Positions 11,535-24,496 of a DNA stretch of 64,000 bases are shown here, one piece after another. The translations under genes were made by a program, and so were the position numbers. The notes under the pieces are model-generated. The model searched no databases and was not told the origin of the DNA. It saw nothing but the letters and a program-made list of their open reading frames with translations. Numbering within the stretch: position 1 is the first letter of the stretch; the number at the start of each line of letters is the position of its first letter. This DNA is from Drechslerella dactyloides (Eukaryota > Ascomycota > Orbiliomycetes > Orbiliales > Orbiliaceae). Location: contig JAGTWJ010000017.1 in NCBI GenBank assembly GCA_020064725.1, forward strand, positions 1,178,001-1,242,000. The letters are read 5' to 3'.

Positions 11535-14500
11535 ATGGCAGACAAATGCCCCGCACACCCCCACGGGCATGAGGGTGGTGGCTTGAGCTCCTGGCTGCCG
11601 TCGTTCGGCCAGTCGAAAGAGCAAGCTACCTGCCCGTTCCATAAAGAAACACCGGACGCCGAGGGCTCGACGCAGCAGCAAAAGAAGGCGATAAAGCCGA
11701 TCCCAGGTCCTCCTGGTCTCCCTATCGTCGGAAACATCTTTGACATGGACTTTGTCACACCGCTGAAGACGATAGAGGGCTTCGCAGACCAGTACGGTAA
11801 GTGCACTTATTTTATCCCTGCATATTAGAGTGCACTCAGTATGTCGACATGTGCTAATGCAATTAATTGATAAATTTAGGAGAAATATATAAAATAAAGC
11901 TCGGAGGGCGAGAGCACCTCGTTTTGAGCTCGTATGAGCTCGTCCATGAAGCATGCGACGAAAAGCGGTTCGCAAAACAGGTTGCTGCAGGTCTCGAGCA
12001 GGTCCGGAACGGCGTCGGCGATGGACTGTTCACAGCATACACTGGCGAGGAGAACTGGGGATTGGCTCATCGGGTTCTGATCCCCGCGTTCGGGCCACTG
12101 ACTATCCGTGGGATGTTTGATGGTGCGTCTCCATCGCCAAAGCTACATACGCCCTGTGAATATACCAATATCTAACGTGCGCATAACGATCCTATAGAGA
12201 TGGCCGACCTGGCAAATCAACTGGCGCTCAAGTGGGCACGACTCCCATCTACTACGCCGCTCGATCCGTCTGATGATTTCACCCGTCTAACGCTCGACAC
12301 GATCACTCTCTGCGCTATGGGCGGCCGGTTCAACTCCTTCTACACGGAGAATCAGCATCCCTTCGTAGACGCGATGGTCAACTTTCTGATCGAGTCTGGT
12401 AATAGAGGGCGGCGATTGCCGGCGATGAATCGAATCCCGACGGCTGCGAGTGAAGCGTACTTTAAGGACATCAACTTTATGAAACAGGTCGCTATGGACC
12501 TGCTGAACGACAGGAAGGAACATCCCACGGACAAGAAGGACTTGTTGAATGCGATGATTCACGGCAAGGACCCGCAGACCGGAAAGGGACTCACGGATGA
12601 ACTCATCGTTAACAACATGATTACCTTCTTGATTGCTGGTGAGTAGATCTGGGCCTTGCGAAATGTTGACCATACAATGCTGATACCAGTTCGCTTCTAG
12701 GTCACGAAACAACGTCCGGCACGCTTTCGTTCACCATGTATAACCTGCTGAAGAACCCGGAGACCTACAAGCGTCTCCAGGAGGAAATAGACCGCGTCGT
12801 CGGCCGGGATCCCGTCAACCTCGACCACCTGTCCAAGTTGCCGTACACGAACGCGGTGCTGCGGGAGACTCTGCGCCTCAGCTCGCCAATCCCTCTCATC
12901 AATGTGCGACCCCACCCGTTCGACAACCATGAGGACCCCATTCTTCTCGGCGGCCAGTACAAAGTCGAACCCGATCAGTCTATGATCCTCCTCATCAAGA
13001 AGATGCATTTGGACCCTAAGGTTTACGGTGCGGACGCCAATGAATTCAAACCCGAACGCATGCTCGACGAGCCCTTCAATCAGCTGCCACCAGATTCCTG
13101 GAAGCCCTTTGGCAACGGCATGCGAGCATGCATTGGCCGGCCGTTCGCCTGGCAGGAAATGCTGCTCGTCATGGCGGTAATATTCCAGAACTTTGACTTC
13201 TACATGGCGGACACCAACTACCAGCTTGCGATCAAGCAGAACTTGACAATCAAGCCCAAGGATTTCCATATTAAGGCGCGGCTCCGACATGGCTTGACCC
13301 CAATCACGCTGCAACAGTTCCTGGGCAGTGGGAAGACGGTCGAGGATGAACTCACAGATGTCGGTTTGAAGGGCGGTGCGCAGAGCGATCAGGACGATTC
13401 TACCAAGCTGCCCATGTATATCTACTATGGCAGCAATACAGGGACTTGCGAGGCCTTTGCGAACCGTCTGGGCCGGGAGGCCTCCGTTCGCGGGTACAAA
13501 GCGAAGATTGACATCTTGGACACCGCCTTCCCAGAGATCCCGAGGGACGGCCCGGTCGTGGTCATCACTGCCAGCTTTGAAGGGCAGCCACCGGACAATG
13601 CCGCCCATTTCTGCAGCTGGATCAAGTCTTGCAGTGGAGAGGAAGCGAAGGGGGTCAAGTTTGCTGTCTTTGGCTGCGGCCATCACGACTGGGCGACGAC
13701 CTACCAACGTGTTCCGATGATGGTGGACGACAAGCTCGCGGAGCTTGGCGGCGAAAGACTCTGCGAGAGGGGTCTTGCGGATGCAGGCGCAGGCGACATG
13801 TTCTCCGACTTTGGAAACTGGACGGAGAACAAGTTCTGGCCGTCCCTCGGAAACGCAGCTCAAGCCAGGGGTCCGGTGAAGTCCGGTCTCTCCGTCTCCA
13901 TCCTCGTTGATAACCGCGCCACTGTCCTGGGCCAGAACCTCAAGACGGGCGTGGTTGTCGAGAACAGATGCCTCACCTCCAAGGATGTGCCTGAGAAACG
14001 CCACCTCGAGGTCAATCTCCCTAGCGAGTTCGCGTACAAGGTCGGTGACTACCTTGCAGTCCTTCCGACGAACAGCGAGGTCGCCGTCAAGCGCGTCATG
14101 AGAAGATTCTCCCTTCCCTGGGATGCCGCGCTTAGAATCTCATCCGAGATGCCGACTACGCTTCCCACCGACACGACAATCTCCGCTGGCGACCTCCTCT
14201 CATCCTACGTGGAGCTTTCTCAGCCTGCTACAAAGCGCGATCTCACTACCATTGCCAATTGTTGCGATGACGAGGCCGTCAAGAAGGAGATCCTCGACCT
14301 TATCAACGACCCTGATCGGTTCAACCATGAACTCACCCAACCACGCGTCTCCATCCTTGACTTCTTGGAGAAATATCCGAAGATCCAAGTGCCCATTGGC
14401 GAGTACCTTGCCATGCTCCCACCCATGCGGATCCGACAGTACTCCATCTCTTCTTCTCCGCTGACCAGCCCGGAAAGCTGCACGCTGACCTACAGCGTTC

Positions 14501-15120
14501 TCAACGCGCCGTCTCTCGCCGACGCGGACCGCAAGTACCTTGGCGTTGCCTCAAACTACCTCTCTTCGCTCGAGCCTGGCGATAAAGTACAGGTCTCCAT
14601 ACGCAGCTCGCATGGAGGTTTTAATCTCCCACTCGACATTGAAAGCACGCCCATAATCATGGTAGCAGCCGGATCCGGCCTCGCCCCGTTCCGCGGCTTC
14701 GTCATGGAACGGGCGGCGCAGAAGGCTGCGGGGAGACGGTTGGCACCGGCAATGCTGTTCTTCGGGTGCAAGCATCCCGAGAAGGACTCGTTGTATCCGG
14801 ATGAGTTCAAGAAATGGATGGAGATGGGCGCGGTCGACGTGCGCTTCGCGTACAGTCAGGCGCCGGAGCTGAGCGAAGGGTGCAAGCATGTGCAGGATCG
14901 GATGTGGCATGACCGCGAGGAGGCAATCAAGTTATTCGAGGGAAATGGCAAGATCTTTGTGTGTGGCAGCCGGGATGTCGGCACTGGCGTTAAGGAGATG
15001 TGCAAGAAGATGTACCAGGAGGGGGCGGTTAAGCTCGGAAAGGAGCTTAGTGAAGAACGCGTCGAGGAGTGGTTTGAAGGATTGGGCAAGGAGAGATTTG
15101 CTACGGACGTTTTTGCATAA
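11535..15120 (+). CDS. CYP505 self-sufficient cytochrome P450/P450 reductase fusion
   Basis: Exons 11535-11796, 11880-12122, 12198-12638 and 12701-15120; introns of 83, 75 and 62 nt, all phase 1. The product is about 1121 aa, normal for P450foxy/BM3-type enzymes. Order: proline-rich PIPGPPGLPIVGN entry; I-helix AGHETTSG spanning exon 3/4; ExxR (ETLR); heme loop FGNGMRACIG with the thiolate Cys near residue 459; FMN flavodoxin domain beginning IYYGSNTGTCEA near residue 555; FAD/NADPH reductase with RQYSISSSP, GSGLAPFRGF and VCGSRDVG. Known family role: NADPH-dependent subterminal hydroxylation of medium/long-chain fatty acids without a separate reductase. No N-terminal membrane anchor is visible, so it is probably soluble. 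The N-terminus has an unusual Cys/His-rich leader (CPAHPHGH, then CPFH). No biosynthetic neighbours. Confidence 0.96.
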
Positions 15121-15975
15121 GGGGTGGATCGAGCCTACGGAGCACAGGAACAGGAGCTGGGCATATGCGTGATAGTTTTACGAGGTTGTTGGAAATTTGC
15201 CGCATATTGAGGCTGTCATGATTTCCTAAAGAGTGGTAAATTGTTGTATTTTGGTTTAGCTAAGCATTGTAATGTATGCCATGTTGACGAATGGATGTCG
15301 AAATGATTCTTGAATAAATGCGGTTTCGCAGAATGGGCGCCTTTTGCAAATTTGATCGAGGTCGTTTATAAGCCACACGTGCGAATTGTGTCTCACTATC
15401 TGATACACCTATGCATGTGGATTTCAAAGTTCCCAGATCCCGCAAGAACTTAAACCACCCGCTTCTATGATAGACTTTTGCGGACTGGGCTGCTGATTGT
15501 GGTGTGTAAGGTTTCATCGACAGAGTCAAATCTCCAACAAGTCGCCAATTTCGTCACGCCTCGTAGAACGTATCACCGCCGACGTCGCCAATGGCCAATC
15601 TCAGCAACAGCCCAGACATCTAAAAAGCTTAGCTTCGGGAAGTTGCTCAACCTTCCAAATTTCTAGAAACTAACAATTGAGCTTTTTTTTTTTTTCCGTG
15701 TCTTAGCGCGCTGTATCCTTAACGGGCTCCTGAGACGAGAGATATCACGTCTGCGGATTCGGTGACATAATATATATCTCATGAAAGGATTGATATGGCT
15801 GTTACCAAATGAAAGGGATTCCGCATGTATTGAGTATACGGCGGCTTCCTCGCGCTCGGCGTCAACATTAGTTCCCGATTGAGATGAAAAAAAAATTCTT
15901 CAAGGCCGATGAGATCGTCGCGGCTATCCGAGGTCCTCAGGTGGATAGAGTAAGTAATCGAACGTTAAGAATCAG
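15121..15975. other. Intergenic
   Basis: 3' flank of the CYP505 gene and promoter of the next gene, with a poly-T run near 15683. No gene supported. Confidence 0.5.
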
Positions 15976-15982
15976 TATAAAG
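15976..15982 (+). promoter_or_regulatory. TATA box of small secreted protein gene
   Basis: TATAAAG lies about 155 bases before the ATG at 16133. Confidence 0.4.
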
Positions 15983-16132
15983 ACGATTGAGCTTCATGAA
16001 TACAGGGTGCCAATAAATTTAAAACCAACTGAAGCTTCAACCCGAAATTCTGTCTTCGAGGAACTCGTACTAGCGATACGTGTACAGCCTACACAATTGT
16101 TCAGCATTTCTTAGAAATATCAAGATATCACA

Positions 16133-16750
16133 ATGAAGCTCACTGTCATTTTCACAACCCTCGTAGCATTGGCTTCCGCCAAGCTCATTTCCCCCGATGA
16201 GGGCACCGTCCCTTTCTCACTTGCTATCATATCCGAGTCGGAAACCTACAATGGCAGTTTCATCGCCGGTGCTGTCCAGGATGAAGCCTACACTGCAGCT
16301 ACAGTCTCGTCTGCTCTGGACTCGAACTTCTACTATGAGTCTCGCACAGGCGTCCTCTACCACCAAGTCTCCATTTTCGCTGGCGGATTTACCGATATCT
16401 CTCTCGCCCTCGCCGCAACGTTCCCCACAGATCAACTACCAGGACAACACTTGAAACTACTGAGCTTCCAGCAAGAGCATGACGATAATGGTGACCTTCG
16501 TGCCGACGTCACGATGGGATTCGACGCTGAAGGCTATCTTACACACCAGGGCAAGCGAGATGTGTGGTATGCTTGCTCGGATGCCAAGCATAGGGTCACC
16601 AAGGAGAAATATACGGCCATCGAGCTACTCATTGGAGACAAACCCAATGATTCCGATTGCACTAAGGTCGAGATTAAGCAGCTTCTCATGGAGTTTCCAG
16701 AGGGCGCGGACGAAGAAAGCGGTGAGGAGGAGGAAGAAGGGAAGCAGTGA
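16133..16750 (+). CDS. Small secreted protein, wall-protein-like
   Basis: Single exon, 205 aa. The first ~17 residues (ending LASAK) are a clear signal peptide; one NGS glycosylation site follows. Near the C-terminus, KRDVWYACSDAKHR and DSDCTKVEIK give two cysteines about 35 residues apart. A WYAC..C pair in a beta-rich C-terminal half resembles small fungal cell-wall proteins (PhiA/IgE-binding type); I base that on layout only. GKRD is a possible Kex2 site just before it. The protein ends in an acidic tail of alternating Glu and Gly. No enzymatic motif. Assignment to a wall-protein family is tentative; secretion is well supported. Confidence 0.82.
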   Translation: MKLTVIFTTLVALASAKLISPDEGTVPFSLAIISESETYNGSFIAGAVQDEAYTAATVSSALDSNFYYESRTGVLYHQVSIFAGGFTDISLALAATFPTDQLPGQHLKLLSFQQEHDDNGDLRADVTMGFDAEGYLTHQGKRDVWYACSDAKHRVTKEKYTAIELLIGDKPNDSDCTKVEIKQLLMEFPEGADEESGEEEEEGKQ

Positions 16751-18990
16751 TCAGGCGAGCAGACTACGTACAATCGAATCAGGTGATTTATATATACGTG
16801 CATGACAACCTGGTCGACCGGAGAATTCTCTCAGGTTCTGCGTGTAAATACTTCGTATCCGCTGCTATAATTCATAGAAATTCGTTCTTCAATAACGTTA
16901 GAATACATTGTGCCAAGAGCTAAATGATGTATTATCTTAGTCTCAAAAGCTCGTCAGTGTCGAACCCCGAGATTATCAACACTCAAACTGCTACATTAGA
17001 CGATATACCTCTGATTACCCAAGAGCTTGGCGCATAGCGCTTAGACCGGCTTTTTCGACTTTTGCGTTACTTTGTCGGATCTGAACTTTTATAAACCCAG
17101 AAATCTATCCAGCTCGGACAGTTCATGTTTAGAGGAAGGCATTATTCTAGTGTTTCCATTCGACCAACTAAGGAATTATAGGCTTATTACGCAGTTATAT
17201 TCAAGGTTTATGGTAGCTTGGAATGCCTGGATGCCTGGCCGCCAGGGCGTTCAGGCTAGTAGCAGATATGTCTCGAGCTCAGGGATGCCTGCCGTTTGTG
17301 AAATATCTCAGTCAGCAGGCCGATTTCTGCCGTTCAGCCGAAGCTTAAGGCGTCGACATTTTACCCAATGCATGAGCACAGAGCCGGGCTAGGGTAGGAC
17401 TTGTACGCTGTTAAAATGTTTGTAGACGAGTTTGCGATCTTCTTTAGCTATTTAGACTTAATCTACGGGAAGGCTTGCGCAAGCAACCATAAGCTAAGGG
17501 CCATGAAGTGGCGGCTGTCATGTCGTTGCACGCTTTCGTGCAACAGGAACTATCAAGTCCAGCACAACACACAACACATCCACTTTTGAAGGCGACCACC
17601 AGATCCAACCTTCAAAATGCCATGCTGTCTGACTCGAGTGCTCGGTGCACCTCCTTGGTGCGTCTTTGGTATCGGAACAACGAGCTCTCCGCTTGGTTTC
17701 GTAACTATCAGGTAGTGGCTAAGTGTGGAAGTAGCGCAGCCGATATCTCAGTCCCTTTACCGTTTCATCGGTATCGCACGTCATAAATCCAGGCTGGTCC
17801 CGATCAAGAAGCTCGAGCGGACTGATAAGCTGCGGGGACGGGATGAGCATATGAGGTGATAGCCAGCTCGTAGACAATATCAGATGGAGGCATCGATGTC
17901 ACCGTCAACTCGCTTGCTGGTTCCGGAAGGACTTCTAGAATTCCATGGGTCATCCATAGTGATAATACGGAGACGGCGGGACGTGGAGTTGGGTGCCTTG
18001 GGCGAATGACAAGCTTTTTTACAGACTGGAACTGGTGACTTCCCGACTCGGTTTTCGTGATTCGAAGTACTGGAACGCAGCCTAGGTTGAGACATGTTGA
18101 CAGCTGCGACCAGTGAAAAGCCCGGGTGGTGCGTACGTATGCATTATATACCTGAGCCCTTACATTTCATTAAGGTGGGATGAAATCACATATACCCAAC
18201 CATGAGCTTCGTCGGGTGAATCCAAATGTTGGTGATCCATTACGGAAGTGGAAAGTTGCAGGGACCGCCCTTCAATCACAATGTGCTTTAAGCGCCTTGG
18301 AGGACGGCCTGAGCGCACGGCAGGCAGCAACAGCAGCATGGAACCAACCAGCAGTGATCCCAAAGAACTCTAAACTTTTTTTTGAGTGAGCACCGTCCAG
18401 CCGGCGAGTTCTGCTCGAAATCACTGGGAGGCGCTCAGATCAGAACGTCGGGCTCTGTTTCGGCACGTTCCACAGAACCGATCGTCTCAACCAGAATGTT
18501 GGAGAGGTGGCGCCCTTGGCGAACTCGGGACCCTTGTTGTAACGTTGTTAGTAAGCTCAGCCGAAAAGTTCTGCACCACTCACGCGCACACTATTGATCA
18601 AGAATCCGCTACTGAAAGAGCTACTTTAGATCAATGGATGTGTACCGTTTCAAAACCTTCTAGAGTTGAAGGAGTGCGCGAATACTTGGGTGACGTTGGT
18701 CGACATTAGACCGCCGGCGGGGCCTTTTGGAATGCAGAGTCCAATCGTTTCCGAGACGGAAAGGCGGTACCCTCGCACCTCCCTCTTCGGTATTCCGAGC
18801 TCGAGGAACGGAAGCATCAGGTGATGCATGGGTCACAAAACAAGGCCTCCCGCATGTGGTGCCCAGCACAGCTAGTTCACCTTCTTGAGAGAGGTTTCAC
18901 AGAAATTGGGAAATATGCCCTGAACGCCCTATATTGCATGTTGGCCTGTGAGGAAATTCTGAATTCTGTTCAGCCCCACCCTTTTGCTTG
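16751..18990. other. Gene-poor 2.2 kb, possibly old repeat debris
   Basis: No frame has coding character. The section 17100-17400 looks like a degraded repeat (word-level TA enrichment, broken frames, CCTGGATGCCTGGCC-like short repeats), but I cannot match it to an element. Confidence 0.35.
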
Positions 18991-18996
18991 GTGCAA

Positions 18997-19004
18997 TATA
19001 AAAG
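18997..19004 (+). promoter_or_regulatory. TATA box of the carboxypeptidase gene
   Basis: TATAAAAG lies about 80 bases before the ATG at 19084. This supports that ATG over the in-frame non-ATG region upstream. Confidence 0.55.
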
Positions 19005-19083
19005 ATGGCCTGCAGCCACTTGTTCGGAATGTTTAGAAAGAGACATCCCGTATATCTTCTTGCACCTCGGCTTTCCTGTTAAA

Positions 19084-20612
19084 ATGCAGTTCTTGACGAA
19101 GCGTATACTAGCCATTTTGGCTTTGATTGGTGTAGTTGCTGCTTCTCCTTTATTGATTCAAGAGGTCTCGCACAAAGGCACAAAGGTTCTTCGTTTAGAT
19201 GTCCAGTCCAAAGAAGATGTTGCTCTCGTCAAGGGATTGGTTGAGAGACTTGGACTTGACACCTGGACTCATGGCTTTATGGTTAACAGCCATGTGGATG
19301 TTGCTGTTCCTCTGGCAGTGCAGCCCGAATTCTTCAGGACAATCAATGCTGCTGGCTTGAGAACCCACATGATGCACGAGGACCTTCACGCCGCGATCGA
19401 AGAGGAATCTAAACCTGCCCCAGATGCTTTAACTAAGAGAGCGGACGGCGAATCTGGTATGTATAGGATTTTTAAATCGCACAGACTCTTCAACTTACAG
19501 GCCTCCTGCACTTAATCATCGATAAGCCTACAAACATATAACTTCTCGATGTGCAGACGCTCTAAACCTCTATATTTTATCCTAAAAGTTGGAACGAAGC
19601 TCTAACAATGCAACGTCTAAGCAGCCGGGGATCCAAACTGGTTCAAAGAGTACCATCCCTACGAAGAACACCTAAAATATCTCCAATCACTTGTTTCTGA
19701 GTACCCTGGGAATGCAGAAATCGTTATATCAGGCAGTTCGACTGAGGGACGGAACATCACCGGCATTCATATCTGGGGTACGCAAAAGGGCCAATGCGCC
19801 TATGTCATCCACAGCAATGTCCACGCTAGAGAGTGGATTTCGTCCAAGGTCACCGAATATTTCGCCTATGCGATCCTCCAAACTACCGGCGAAAAAACCT
19901 CTCTTGCAGAGAGCTGCGACTTTTACATCTTCCCGATTGTTAACCCAGACGGCTTCGTCTACAGCCAGACAACTAACCGGATGTGGCGCAAGAACAGACT
20001 ACCCGGCAAGAGCAAGAGCTGTACCGGTACTGACATCAACCGCAACTGGGATTTCCAGTGGAGCACCAAAGGTGGGGCGTCTACCAGTGAATGTGCTGAG
20101 GATTACAAAGGCGCATCCGCTGGTAACACTGTTGAGTTTCAGAGCCTCTCTGGCTTCATTAAGAAACTCCACAATGTGAAGCTCTTCATCGATTACCACT
20201 CTTATTCTCAATTGATCCTCTCTCCATGGGGTTACACCTGCAACACTCCCGCTCCAGACAACGACGCGCACGTACGCGCGATGAAGGGTAAGTTCCAATA
20301 GTATACTCGCCTGAAGGTACCGAATCGAGCTGACAGAGACGCCTTCCATTAGCTTGGGAAGCTGGGTTCAGCAAGCGCTACAAGACTCATTTCACATACG
20401 GTCCTTCCTGCACTACGATCTACCCTACTACAGGCGATTCTACCGACTACACCTATGGCGCTCTGAAGATCGTCCACTCTTACTCTGTCGAGTTGAGGGA
20501 CACTGGCAGAAACGGCTTTATCCTGCCTAAAGAGCAAATCGTCCCAAGCGGCCAGGAAGCTTTGGATGGCCTCATGGCTCTTGTTGAGCAGTTGAAGAAG
20601 GAAGATAATTGA
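19084..20612 (+). CDS. Secreted M14 zinc carboxypeptidase (A-type) with propeptide
   Basis: Exons 19084-19456, 19625-20287 and 20353-20612; introns 168 and 65 nt. The product is about 431 aa, usual for fungal M14A zymogens. It has a signal peptide (ending GVVAASP) and an activation propeptide ending at ALTKR (residues ~115-119), a Kex2-type site. Catalytic features: HxxE in SNVHAREW (His191, Glu194), NPDGFVYS, the NRNWDF motif (Arg/Asn substrate carboxylate binding), third zinc ligand in DYHSYSQ (His316) and the general base Glu in VELRDTGRNGF (Glu392). Known role: removal of C-terminal hydrophobic residues from extracellular peptides. The pocket residue that separates A from B type cannot be fixed by eye; A-type is inference. 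Confidence 0.95.
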
Positions 20613-21106
20613 TTGCGGCTGTGTACAAACAGGAGAGGGCAAGAAGGCACCCAGTCACTTTCATTATATTCAACCCACCGATATGATATCCCTATGCTTT
20701 TTCTTTCGGCACTGGCCACGCTGGAGGATAAAGGCTGGGGTTGGCTGGCTGGTTTACGAGACATAAAAGATACCCCATGATACCCCGGAAGGTATGTGCA
20801 TATGCACAGATCTTGCCATCTGAATTGCAAATATTTGATATCCACCATGTACATAGCGTAGATATACCCATTGCGTTCTACGTGGAATTGATGACCAGAA
20901 AGCTGGCATTTTGACTATTACTTGAGCATTCAAGCATATCTTACAACACGACGTCTTGTGAATTTGGACATGAACTCATTAACTGCTTCGCTCGTGATCG
21001 TACAGAGAGATATATATATCTTGGACATGGATATATTTAAGAGAAATTAGGCTCGCTATGTTTTGCGGCTGGAAAAAATTCGACCAGATGCCCTCATATT
21101 CTGTTC
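20613..21106. other. Convergent intergenic region
   Basis: A/T-rich spacer between the convergent carboxypeptidase and GH28 genes; expected to hold both transcript ends. No gene seen. Confidence 0.5.
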
Positions 21107-22772
21107 TTAGACGCAGTTAATTTGAAGCTGCGACCTGTCGATATTTGTGCAGGTGTACGTTGGTGTCTTGCCGCTCGGTGGAACAACCGAAATGTTGTAC
21201 GCAGCGATGTTGTGGCAAACCTAGTAGCGTCTCGTGGTTAGAAATGTTGCATTTATGATTACCTCTGGTAGGTGTGAGAAGGAGAAACTCACTGTCGGGC
21301 TGCTGCAGATGAGCGTGCCGACCTTTGGGTCGTACTTCTTGCTGGCGACACCAGCCATATTCTTAAATACGACATCTTGGATGACGAGGGTTGAGGGGTA
21401 CTCGTTGCAGAGGGTCAAGTTGTTCTGACCATAGCATTGAGTCAACTCAATAGCGTAATCGACGTTCTTGATGTTCATAGTATCGTAAGTCTGTAAGATG
21501 GTACACACGTAACTGATGAGCCTTGTCTTCTGCGGTAGTAGGAAGCAAAAACGGTGACTGGGTGTGGTAAACATAGGCACATACGATGTTGTTAACTAAT
21601 CCAAGACCACCGCCGCCTTGGAGGTCGACGCTCAAAGCGCTCTGAACACCCGGCCAAACCTTGATTCTTGCCATATCGGAGGCATTGTTCATCGAGATGT
21701 TGTAGACATAGACATTCTCGACCAAGTCATAGACTAGGTAGTACTGGCCGAGAGACCCAACGGAGATACCGTGGGACCCATCACAGAACAGGCCCTGAAC
21801 CAGAATGTTGGTGGAGTTGGGCTTAAAGGAGACACAGTCATCGCCATTGACAATATGAGAGTTTTGGATGACGATGTTATCCGAGCGGTCTATTAGATAG
21901 TATATTAGTTACTCTGTTACAATCAAAACTGGGACTTGGTCAGATTTTGACTTCAAAACAGGGGTTGAGCTTACAAGTATCCCAACCATCAGTATTCTTG
22001 GCAGGGTTCTTGCTCACTGAGCCGCCAGCGATATCAATATCGTCGAAAATGATGTTACTGCTGTCGATAACAATCTGATACCATTGTGGGCTGTATCTGA
22101 GCTTGAAGCCGCTAACAGTGGCATCGTGCAATCCGTTGTACGCAATGAGGATCGGCCGAAGAATCAGAGGATCTTTGGCGTAGAGATCGTACCTGCGTAA
22201 TTGTCAGACGTTTATTTAAGAAAACTTGAGGTTATGATGTTAACTTGTCACTCGTACCAAGCTTGGCCGTTTCCATCAAGTGTACCCTTGCCGGAACCAA
22301 ATAGATGGACATCGTTGCCACCGAACTGAATGAAAGCTGAAGAGTTCTGGAAGGTGTATTTAAAACTGTGCGCTTGCCAATAGTCGGTATCGTCTGTAAA
22401 TGTGATCCTTCCTTGGAGATCCCAGTCTACTCTCTCAAGGAATGTCAGATCGAGCGCCTTCCCGACAATGTATTCCGGCGATAACATTGCGACTGTGCCA
22501 TCTGGAGAGCAATCCTTGAAGCCTTGAAGAATATTATCCGAGTCATCTTGGCCATTGCCTAGAGCATCCACAAAGCAGGTATGAGTTCGGCGACCAGACT
22601 TGATGAACTTTTTGCCGGTTGTCTTCGGGATAGGCAGGATTGTCGGGCGACCTGCCGTGGCCCCAATAACGGAAGCGTGATTCTTGGAGTCGTGATGAAC
22701 TCGCCCCGCCGCGCATTCCACCACCGCTGGCAAAGCTGTCAAAGCAGCTAAAACAACGCCAGTCAATCTCAT
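21107..22772 (-). CDS. GH28 exo-polygalacturonase
   Basis: Five exons on the minus strand: 22772-22258, 22192-21975, 21889-21585, 21490-21293 and 21220-21107; introns 65, 85, 94 and 72 nt. About 449 aa with signal peptide (MRLTGVVLAALTALPAVVECAAG). All GH28 signatures are present: NTDGWDT (Asp240), GDDCVS (Asp261/Asp262), GSHGISVGSLGQ (His284) and RIKVWPG (Arg319/Lys321). The GSHGISVGSLG variant and the length favour exo- over endo-polygalacturonase (PgaX type). Role: hydrolysis of galacturonan ends in pectin, outside the cell. Exon 1 has two usable donors six bases apart (22257 and 22251) that both keep the frame; the first gives the more usual WYDLYA. Confidence 0.95.
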
Positions 22773-22892
22773 GATTTATCGTTTGGATGAGCACTCTGAT
22801 TGTATATGAACCGCTTGACGTTCAGAATCCAACTCGCTAACGACTACTGGCTGGTTGGTGAATAAAACATCGGAAGGCAGCGACGACCCAGC

Positions 22893-22906
22893 ATTTATAT
22901 ATATAT
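22893..22906 (-). promoter_or_regulatory. TATA box of the GH28 gene
   Basis: On the minus strand the sequence reads TATATATATAAAT about 125 bases upstream of the start codon at 22772. Confidence 0.45.
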
Positions 22907-24496
22907 TTATTCAGGGAGCATCGCGTCGCAGCGGTTCCTGGGTTTCTCCAGATGACCAAGATTATCCGGGGAAACAAGCTCAACAAGTATCACCAACACA
23001 GTTGACGGCGAAACATCGAGCGGTGATTCCTGGCCCTCGCGAAACTAGGATCCCCACATTTCAATATCAATGACGGAGTCAATATGAATGAGCGAGGGTC
23101 TGCATGCACGTTGGGCTCGAGAGCCGTGGTAATCGCGCATTTCGGATGGCTGAAAAGGGCAAGCATGGCAAGCTTTTTCTCAGCATAGACAAGTTGTGCC
23201 AAGTCGGCATGCTTCAAGCGAGCGATCATAATATGCAGGTTCCTTGCAGACGTAGCTGTTGACAAATCCTGTCTATCGTCGGGAAAGCGGTAGTTTTTCC
23301 GTCAATCATATTGCGTGGTCCATCGATTGGAGTAAAGTTCCGGATTAATTCACAGAAGGTTGCTCAAGGTGAATCCCGTGGCATCAAGCTGTGGGGAGAA
23401 ACTCGGATTGTGTGGATGATTCTGGCTGAACGGGTAAATCCAGCACATTGGGCCGCCGTGTGTTGGCGCGCTCAACCGAAGAGCTTCGCCTTCGCGTGTC
23501 GAATTGTGGGACATCTCTAAGCTAAGTTGCAAACGCGTTCGTATCCTCCATTGGTGCGAAAGCGGAGATCTCGAGCCTCAGTTAGACCGATCAAGTGATG
23601 GAACTCGCGACCATCTTGAGTCTACTTACTGATCGGTTGAGGTTTCCACGCGTAGGAACCGTTAACCTCCGATTCATTGGTGGATGGTCGAGAACGTTTT
23701 CGGCGGCGGGATAGTTTTTTGCGGACCCCACGTAGCCCGGAGTGATCGACGTGCGGTCTACTGTTATGGTTAATACGTATATGGAGCCGAGAGAACCGAG
23801 CCATTACAAGCATTGCCATGAGTCTGGTCAACGAGCTTGATTGGGCGGATTCAGCAGCCACTTTATCTTATTAACGTAAGCAGTATAGCTTTTACTTGGG
23901 ACCTGGACCTCGGGATAGCACGAGGTCCTGACCCCTGAATCCATGAAGCTCCCAAGTCCTCGGTATCATATCTAGTCGGTCTGTGTACTGATTAACACTC
24001 TAGAGAATGTCGGTAAATTTTTTGCATTTCTTGGCTTGGATAAGTCCGTAAGTTTCCGTCTTGTAAGCACTCACAGGCACTTTGCATATCCGTGCATATG
24101 TATCTTCCCTGCTATCTAAATCGCTGTAAAGGTTGTCAAAGCTTTGTGATCCAGAAAGGATCACCAAAGAACATTGCATTCAGGCTTAAAACATCTTGAA
24201 TTTCTTGATATAGTAATTAACTGAATTACTTGAAGTGTCGTTACAGTCTTTAGTGCATATATACATAGCACGTTAGCTGGGCGGCTCCGTCGTATATTGT
24301 GTAGAAGACGTCTTGAATACCATTAGTTCCGCAGGGTGTAATAGCGTATACACACACAAATTAATTCTCGATTCATCGATTCGCAGAACTCTTGAGCCTT
24401 AGAACAACCTCGGGAGGGTATCAGGCCAAACAGCCTATAAACCAATGCAATTCTAGTTGCAAGACTCAATCAATAAGTCCCAACCTAAACACTACT
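22907..24496. other. Gene-poor 1.6 kb
   Basis: Upstream flank of the GH28 gene and downstream flank of the SOD gene. Short frames only; no gene supported. Confidence 0.5.

Noticed and set aside
12697..14004. 435-codon minus-strand open frame
   Set aside because: Antisense to CYP505 exon 4; no signal, motif or intron support.
17072..17900. Transposon relic
   Set aside because: Looks degraded and repeat-like, but no terminal repeats or transposase fragment could be read.
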